Part shown: piece after piece, positions 59,801-64,000 of the stretch | Numbering within the stretch: the stretch's first letter is position 1 | Layout: each line of letters begins with the position of its first letter | Assembly: GCA_003248075.1 (NCBI GenBank) | Contig: QJYK01000022.1 | Location: forward strand, 1-64,000 | DNA from: Gemmatimonadota bacterium | Lineage (GTDB): Bacteria > Gemmatimonadota > Gemmatimonadetes > Longimicrobiales > Gaopeijiaceae | Length of the DNA: 64,000 bases | Reading direction: 5' to 3' | Position numbers and translations under genes: made by a program | The notes under the pieces: generated by a model | Databases searched by the model: none | The model's input: only the letters and a program-made list of their open reading frames with translations | Told to the model about the DNA's origin: nothing

Positions 59801-59999
59801 GGTGGGTGAAGGGGCATTTCTCCCGACAGACGACCCCGGCGATTGCCGATACTGCGATTTCGCTGCGATCTGTCGTGCGCGCGGCGGAGACTGGGGACGG
59901 GTCGATTCCCCCCTGGCAGCCTGGTCGGAGGAGATGTCGGCGATGGGCCTCCATGCGCCCGTCCGGCACCTCAAGGGGGTGCGCGGCTTCGAACGGTGA
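56865..59999 (+). CDS. AddB-like PD-(D/E)XK nuclease, inactive helicase domain
   Basis: A 1044-residue protein. The C-terminal domain has the nuclease core (RLRGAVDRVDEDLQGLHVIDYKTG, Asp and the Asp-x-Lys pair) and a later QHAIYAQV helix. A four-cysteine set (LGACPLRYL plus CRYCDFAAICR) would hold the Fe-S cluster of AddB/RecB-type nucleases. The N-terminal region resembles the AddB helicase fold but the usual Walker A (GxxxxGKT) is absent: VVAPSFGVGREL stands in its place. So it is a nuclease scaffold rather than a helicase. No AddA/UvrD partner lies in the window. Start at ATG 56865 (weak ribosome site); GTG at 56808 is an alternative. Confidence 0.82.
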   Translation: MPPSAVAAPRLVEALAEVGRRHPLDPKLVVAPSFGVGRELLRCLSRRGQAWVGFEVTTPAALALRIAGRSLASDGLRPIDGFAQQALLDEALDGALSQGAQAGLGELSEGVGFRASVHGAVLALRAADVSVSDVRSGHFRELSRKLFLARVLERHEELLRERRAADSATIYRLAIEQLAAGTDLDAPLGAGLVLLVPGIGLRGLAGHFVHTLKDLGARVLRTDPTVGLPAPDSVLWEEGTPATPLAFLHTPDHAPSLEGGIELFHAASITDELREVLRRVVHSGRRWDEVELITPSPSAYGSALHALASGLGIPVTYGAGLPLERTRPGRVVHGYLDWIGGGFQADPIRRLLEAGDLRPPTGAGFHAPASLARRFRSLRIGWGRRRYRTEIRKALAALDALTPGAWESQDGFERRVRGARAELEALRSILFPALKATPSVPDRLGEGGAPVAPAELAHGLKAFLKRVPAGRGPDALAKEEVLRTLDRVEATLRRRTGFEAALTILRSHLDLRVRAADLRGAEDPDDRGAPWLSQGGHLHMSDLAHGGFTGRPFTFVLGLDADRVPGSPGQDPVFPDVDRRAVGADLPTSSDRVREQAHALAALLARLRGEVTLSFGAWDATAARSVGPSPVLLRGLRVRARSDLPTFQKLRDHLGGVACPIPRIGFDALDADDVWMSLLTDGGVLRPGIEAVRHAFPFLDRGLGAERSRREGVPGPYHGLVAPRPELLDPRRNQEIVLSASRLESLGACPLRYLHATVLRLRPPDDPELHPDRWLDPLQRGTLLHALFERTLSTARRLGIEESEPGFEELALSALERLAEDATVEIPSPGEGVRLRELAGLREDARSFVRMIREHGALWSRLEMRFGVGVSDEVSIPIAGGPLRLRGAVDRVDEDLQGLHVIDYKTGTPRDYEEGKGTYNGGRRLQHAIYAQVAEQIMDRDVATGAYHFPTRRGQNLIVNFSRERFTDLGELLGRMLDGVGEGAFLPTDDPGDCRYCDFAAICRARGGDWGRVDSPLAAWSEEMSAMGLHAPVRHLKGVRGFER

Positions 60000-60026
60000 C
60001 CGACGACGCTCCCGGGGCGAGATAAC

Positions 60027-60060
60027 TTGTCCTCTACTATAGTAGCTACTACTATATTAT
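60027..60060 (+). promoter_or_regulatory. PadR operator overlapping its own promoter
   Basis: TTGTCC (60027-60032), 17 bases, TACTAT (60050-60055) form a promoter. The spacer and -10 are covered by two overlapping perfect palindromes, CTACTATAGTAG (60034-60045) and TAGTAGCTACTA (60040-60051), followed by a TATATTAT run. Occupancy by PadR would block RNA polymerase, giving auto-repression of the padR-ADOP operon. Confidence 0.65.
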
Positions 60061-60096
60061 CGAGTCACTGGATGGGAGCGACGCGGGGGGGGTGAC

Positions 60097-60456
60097 ATGG
60101 AACAGCCGGACGCCAGGGATCACCTGCCGGTGAGCAACTTGTCCTTCCACGTGCTCCTGGCGCTGGGCGACACGGAGGCCGCGCACGGCTACGCGATCGG
60201 CAAAGAGGTCTCGCGGCGCTCGGACGGACGGCTCGACCCCACCACCGGCGGGCTCTACCAGGCGCTCAAACGCCTGGTGGAGGATGGCCTGATCGAGCAC
60301 GCGCAGCCGGCAGAGGCCGACTCCTCGGACGGGCGGCGAAAATACTTCCGACTGACGACCCTTGGGCGGAGGGTGGCCGCGCTGGAGGCACGACGCCTCC
60401 ACGGTCTGGTCGCCGTCGCTCGCGAGCGCAGGCTGTTCACGGAGCCGCCGAGTTAG
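60097..60456 (+). CDS. PadR-family transcriptional regulator
   Basis: A 119-residue winged-helix regulator: SNLSFHVLLALGDTEAAHGYAIGKEV, then LDPTTGGLYQALKRLVEDGLIEHAQ and RKYFRLTTLGRRVAALE. The recognition helix region (TTGGLYQALKRL) is the standard PadR motif. It represses from the palindromic operator at 60034-60051 and its gene is followed after three bases by the ADOP permease start, giving a two-gene operon like that at 13155-16138. The ATG follows a G-rich ribosome-site-like stretch. Ligand unknown. Confidence 0.9.
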   Translation: MEQPDARDHLPVSNLSFHVLLALGDTEAAHGYAIGKEVSRRSDGRLDPTTGGLYQALKRLVEDGLIEHAQPAEADSSDGRRKYFRLTTLGRRVAALEARRLHGLVAVARERRLFTEPPS

Positions 60457-60459
60457 GCC

Positions 60460-63210
60460 GTGTTCCTGACCTTCTCCACATGGCTGTATGGCCTCGCGCT
60501 CGGCCTGTACCCGGCCGGCTTCCGCGCGGCCTATGCCGTCGAGATGGACCTCACCTTCCGCGCCCGGGCTCGGGAAGCGTGGCGCTCCCGGGGAGTGCTG
60601 GGTCGTGTCGGCTTCGTCGTGAGGGAGCTCTGCGGTGTGGTCGGGGCGGCGCTCCTGGAGCGCGGCCGGTCGATCGGGGGAGCGGACGAACGAGGACGGG
60701 GGGAGGGGAACACGATGTCGAGCTGGCTCGAGGAAATTCGACACGCGCTGCGACGGCTGCGCCGAGCTCCGGGCTTCGCATTCGCGACGCTGGTTACCTT
60801 GAGCCTCGCGATCGGCGCCAACACGGCGATCTTCAGCGTGGTCGATTCGGTCGTGCTGAGCCCGCTGCCCTACCCGGACGCCGACGAGCTGGTCTGGCTG
60901 GATCACGAAGGGCCGGGGCTGGGTCCCGACGTGCGCCTCCAGATGACCCCCGGCCTCTACGCCCACTATGGTCGTCGCGGCCATACCCTGGCGGCGAGCG
61001 CGCTGTGGAGCGATTCCGAGGTCACGTTGACCGGCCGAGGCGAGCCGATGCGGATGGGTGTCACCTCCGTCACGCACACGCTCGCGGACGTTCTCCGTGT
61101 TCCCCCGATGCTCGGCCGATGGTTGGTCGCCGAGGACGGGCTCGACGCGGGCGCCGGCGTCGTGGTCCTCTCCTTCGAATTGTGGGAGTCTCGCTTCGGT
61201 GCCGACCCGAACGTCGTGGGGCAAACGATCGTGTTGAACGACATGCCGCTCGAGATCGTGGGCGTGATGCCGGCGTCGTTCACCTTCCCCAACGAAGCGA
61301 TGCGGGCGTTCAGGGGTGGCAATGCGGGCACGAAGGCGTGGGTTCCAAGGACCGACGTCGATCCCTCGACGGCGCGCTTGAGCGCCTTCAGCACACAGGC
61401 CATCGCGAGGCTCGCCCCCGGGGCCACGCCCCGGGAGGCACAGGCCGAGTTGAACTCCCTGCTACCGATGCTGCCGGACGTCTACCCGGACCAACGCGGA
61501 CAGGCGGTCCAGCTGATCGACGACGTCAGACTGTCTCCCATCGTGATCCCGCTGAAGGAGCACGTGGTCGGCAACGTCCGACGGACGCTGTGGATCCTCC
61601 TGGGGACTGTCGCCTTCGTTCTGCTCATCGCGTGTGCCAACGTAGGGAACCTCTTCCTGGTTCGGTCCGAGACGCTGGAGCGAGAGGTCGCGGTGCGCAC
61701 GGCCTTGGGAGCGGGACGTCGCCACGTTCTTCGTTTCCACGTCACCGAGAGCTGCCTGTTGTCCGCGGCTGGGGCCACCCTGGGTCTCGTCCTGGCGCGC
61801 GCCGGCGTGTGGGCGCTGACCCGGTTCGCGCCAGAGGCGCTACCCCGGCTCGACGCGGTCGGCCTGCATCCGTCTGCCCTGCTGTTCACCGGAGCTTTGG
61901 CGACACTGGCCGCGGCGCTGTTCACGACAATCCCTCTGGTCCGCCGCTCTCGAGGGGTCGTCACCGCGCTGAAGGATGGCAGTCGCGGCGTGACCGTGGG
62001 ACGGGCGCGGCTCGGCGCCCGCCAGGCCCTCGTCGTGAGCGAGGTGGGGCTGGCCGTCGTGCTCCTCGTGGGCAGTGGCCTCATGGTGCGGAGCTACTGG
62101 TCCCTGAGCACGGTCGATCCCGGCTTCGCGGGACGCGAGGACGTGTTGACGTTCCAGACCGGACTGCCTCGCGCGTCATACCCCGACCGTGCGGCCGTCG
62201 CTGCGTTCTATCACCAGCTGGTCGACCGACTGGCCGCGCTTCCCGGAGTAGAGGCGGTCGGTGCGGTGAGCTGCCTCCCGCTGGGGGGGTGGTGCGGGGG
62301 GGATCCACTTCAGGTCGAGGGTCGCCCCGTAGAGCCGGGCGTGATCCCCAAGGTCGTCGCGATGCGCCGGGTGACCGACGGCTACTTCGAGGCCATGGGT
62401 ATCCCTCTCATCCGCGGCCGAGCCATGGTCCGCGCGGACTCGGAGCGGCGCACCGGCGCGGCCGTGATCAGCCAGGATCTCGCCGACAGGTACTTCCCCG
62501 GCGAGGACCCGATCGGTCGGCGCGTGTACCCGGGCGGGATGGCTTCCGAGGCGGGATGGTATACCGTCGTGGGCGTCGTCGGCGACACTCCGACCCGCAC
62601 TCTGGCCGACTTGTCCGATCCGCTGATCTACATGCCGTTGGAAGGAACGGACGATCGGGGCGTCTCTCCATACGCCATGACCCTGACCATCCGTACGTCG
62701 GAGTCGGCGATCGGCCTCGCCGCCGCTGCGCGCGCCACGGTGTGGAGCCTGGATCCGTCGCTCGCCCTCGCGCACGTGCGCTCGCTGGACGACATCCTCT
62801 CTGCATCCGAGGCACCCACGGCGTTCACTATGGTGCTGCTGCTGATCGCCTCCGTGGTCGCGCTGCTGCTCGGCGCCATCGGCACGTATGCGGTGGTCGC
62901 GTACGTCGCCAATCAGCGCCGGGCGGAGCTCGGCATCCGCATGGCGTTGGGCGCCAGCGGGGGTGACATGTACCGTCTGGTCCTCAGGGCTGGCGGCGTC
63001 CTCGCGGTGACCGGCGCGGGGATCGGACTGGCGGGCGCCTTCGCCCTCACCGGAGTCATGAGGTCGATTCTGTTCAACGTCTCTCCGTCCGATCCGGCCA
63101 CCTATGTGGGCGTAACCCTGGTCGTGCTGTTCGCCGCGACGCTGGCCACGTTCCTTCCCGCCCGTCGCGCGGCCTCCATCGATCCGGCGATGGCGCTGAA
63201 GAGCGACTAG
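60460..63210 (+). CDS. ADOP-type permease, PadR-linked
   Basis: A 916-residue ADOP permease. Residues 1-85 are an extended N-terminus with a membrane-like stretch and a basic cytoplasmic region. The duplicated TM-core-FtsX modules follow (GVMPASFTFPNEAMRA; ACANVGNLFLVRSETLERE; GIRMALGASGGDMYRL), ending DPAMALKSD. The GTG at 60460 starts three bases after the padR stop. The pair is of the same kind as the minus-strand operon at 13155-16138, and the two are likely paralogous regulation units. Substrate unknown; no ATPase partner is near. Confidence 0.9.
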   Translation: MFLTFSTWLYGLALGLYPAGFRAAYAVEMDLTFRARAREAWRSRGVLGRVGFVVRELCGVVGAALLERGRSIGGADERGRGEGNTMSSWLEEIRHALRRLRRAPGFAFATLVTLSLAIGANTAIFSVVDSVVLSPLPYPDADELVWLDHEGPGLGPDVRLQMTPGLYAHYGRRGHTLAASALWSDSEVTLTGRGEPMRMGVTSVTHTLADVLRVPPMLGRWLVAEDGLDAGAGVVVLSFELWESRFGADPNVVGQTIVLNDMPLEIVGVMPASFTFPNEAMRAFRGGNAGTKAWVPRTDVDPSTARLSAFSTQAIARLAPGATPREAQAELNSLLPMLPDVYPDQRGQAVQLIDDVRLSPIVIPLKEHVVGNVRRTLWILLGTVAFVLLIACANVGNLFLVRSETLEREVAVRTALGAGRRHVLRFHVTESCLLSAAGATLGLVLARAGVWALTRFAPEALPRLDAVGLHPSALLFTGALATLAAALFTTIPLVRRSRGVVTALKDGSRGVTVGRARLGARQALVVSEVGLAVVLLVGSGLMVRSYWSLSTVDPGFAGREDVLTFQTGLPRASYPDRAAVAAFYHQLVDRLAALPGVEAVGAVSCLPLGGWCGGDPLQVEGRPVEPGVIPKVVAMRRVTDGYFEAMGIPLIRGRAMVRADSERRTGAAVISQDLADRYFPGEDPIGRRVYPGGMASEAGWYTVVGVVGDTPTRTLADLSDPLIYMPLEGTDDRGVSPYAMTLTIRTSESAIGLAAAARATVWSLDPSLALAHVRSLDDILSASEAPTAFTMVLLLIASVVALLLGAIGTYAVVAYVANQRRAELGIRMALGASGGDMYRLVLRAGGVLAVTGAGIGLAGAFALTGVMRSILFNVSPSDPATYVGVTLVVLFAATLATFLPARRAASIDPAMALKSD

Positions 63211-63322
63211 GGAAACTCCGGCGACGTTGCGCGAGGGCGCGGAGCTGCCGAGGATTCCCCACGGGCCGGCATCGGTCGACCCGCCCACTGATCCTTCGGG
63301 CCGCCCCTTCGGAGCCACCCTC

Positions 63323-64000
63323 ATGAAGCGCATCTTCACCTCTATCCTCGTCGTCGGAGCCATGTGCGCGGCCGCGCCGTCCTCTGCGTCGGCCCAGCGG
63401 ACGCAGAAGCCGGTGCTCCATGGTCGCCACTGGGTGGCCATCACAGGCAAGCCGATGGCAGCCACCGCCGGGGCCATGATGTATCAGAAGGGCGGCAACG
63501 CGGTCGACGCCGCTGCGGCGATGCTCGCGGCGGCGGCCACGATGTGGGACGCCCTCTCGTGGGGGGGCGAGACACAGGCGCTCATCTACCACCCGGTCGA
63601 AAAGCGGGTTATCGGGCTGAACGCGCTGGGTGTGGCGCCGTCCGGTGCCACTGCAGAGCACTTCCGCACGAAGGGCATGGAGTACCCGCCTGAGACCGGA
63701 GTGGAGGCGATGGTCACGCCGGGGACGCCAGGTGGGCTTATGACCATGCTCGCCGAATGGGGAACGCTGTCGTTGGCCGACGTGCTCGGTCCCGCGATCG
63801 AGATGGCCGAAGGCTACCCCCTCGAGGCGGGAGCGGTGCGGAGCATTCGGGCCAACGCCGAGGAGATGAAGACATGGCCATACACCCGAGCCGTCTTCTT
63901 CCCCGACGGAGGGGATGGCCCCGAGGCGGGCGAGATCCTCGTCCAGTCGGACCTGGCGACCACCCTGCGCAAGCTGGTCGCGGCAGAACGCATGGCCCTG
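63323..64000 (+). CDS. Gamma-glutamyltransferase, N-terminal part (cut by window edge)
   Basis: The frame starts at ATG 63323 and is open to the window edge, giving the first 226 residues. A signal peptide (1-24, SASAQ) is followed by GRHWVAITGKPMAATAGAMM, YQKGGNAVDAAAAMLAAAATM, MWDALSWGGETQAL and VTPGTPGGLMTMLAEWG, all typical of the GGT/Ntn-hydrolase precursor large subunit. The autoprocessing Thr of the small subunit is beyond the window. GGT is exported and cleaves gamma-glutamyl bonds, for instance in glutathione. GGAG is about 9 bases before the ATG. Confidence 0.9.
   Translation, partial: MKRIFTSILVVGAMCAAAPSSASAQRTQKPVLHGRHWVAITGKPMAATAGAMMYQKGGNAVDAAAAMLAAAATMWDALSWGGETQALIYHPVEKRVIGLNALGVAPSGATAEHFRTKGMEYPPETGVEAMVTPGTPGGLMTMLAEWGTLSLADVLGPAIEMAEGYPLEAGAVRSIRANAEEMKTWPYTRAVFFPDGGDGPEAGEILVQSDLATTLRKLVAAERMAL

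Overview
This 64 kb window is a very G+C-rich bacterial chromosome segment, densely packed with short intergenic spaces and many GTG/TTG starts. No rRNA, tRNA, CRISPR array, transposase or phage gene was found. Several traits point to an outer-membrane-bearing, ADOP-permease-rich lineage, and I infer Gemmatimonadota (Acidobacteriota is the main alternative): four large MacB/FtsX permeases of the ADOP type, two with a PadR regulator; lipid A and LPS-core genes; a PorX-type response regulator; TonB-plug-like small proteins; and a type III glutamine synthetase. The phylum is an inference from gene content only.

Layout. 1-6.2 kb (minus): truncated LytS-type sensor kinase, two ADOP permeases and a small secreted protein. 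6.4-13.1 kb: aminotransferase, lipoprotein serine hydrolase, a MATE pump behind an apparent leader peptide and hairpin, plug-like lipoprotein, DUF2207 protein. 13.2-16.1 kb (minus): PadR plus ADOP permease. 16.3-28.1 kb (plus): ABC exporter, M19 dipeptidase, ArsC-like phosphatase, PorX-like regulator, MsbA-like exporter, LpxL-like acyltransferase, glycosyltransferase, DUF3108 protein, ICMT-like enzyme, asparagine synthetase. This block looks like an envelope/lipid A locus. 28.1-36.7 kb: a decayed plug fragment, a CigR-like protein, then on the minus strand an M14 peptidase and a compact operon of HyuB, DUF6941 protein, two heptosyltransferase-like GT9 enzymes and a Kdo-kinase-like enzyme.

36.8-43.9 kb (plus): small unknown protein, histone-H1-like protein fused to a zinc-binding domain, TPR/zinc-ribbon/lipoprotein operon, thiolase, unknown membrane protein and 3-hydroxyacyl-CoA dehydrogenase. 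44.0-48.0 kb: rpsU and a cluster of unknown genes in which three proteins share an LPPF(E/D)(V/I)W...D...HP domain. Two of these carry a second shared domain in opposite order. A structured, probably transcribed intergenic region lies inside the cluster. 48.0-53.0 kb: ssb, enoyl-CoA hydratase, recF, dciA, gyrB, an oriC-type gene block without dnaA or dnaN. 53-64 kb: archaeal-type ATPase, glnN, AddB-like nuclease, PadR with a palindromic operator over its own promoter, a fourth ADOP permease, and a truncated gamma-glutamyltransferase.

Transcription signals. A recurring promoter with TTGNNN, 17-18 bp, then TAGCTT/TACCTT/TATACT can be read at several places. In two cases the predicted transcript starts at the A of the ATG, implying leaderless mRNAs. 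The most unusual material is the LPPFEVW paralog cluster with its permuted domains and intergenic RNA-like element. Next come the MATE leader peptide and the PorX/lipid A neighbourhood.
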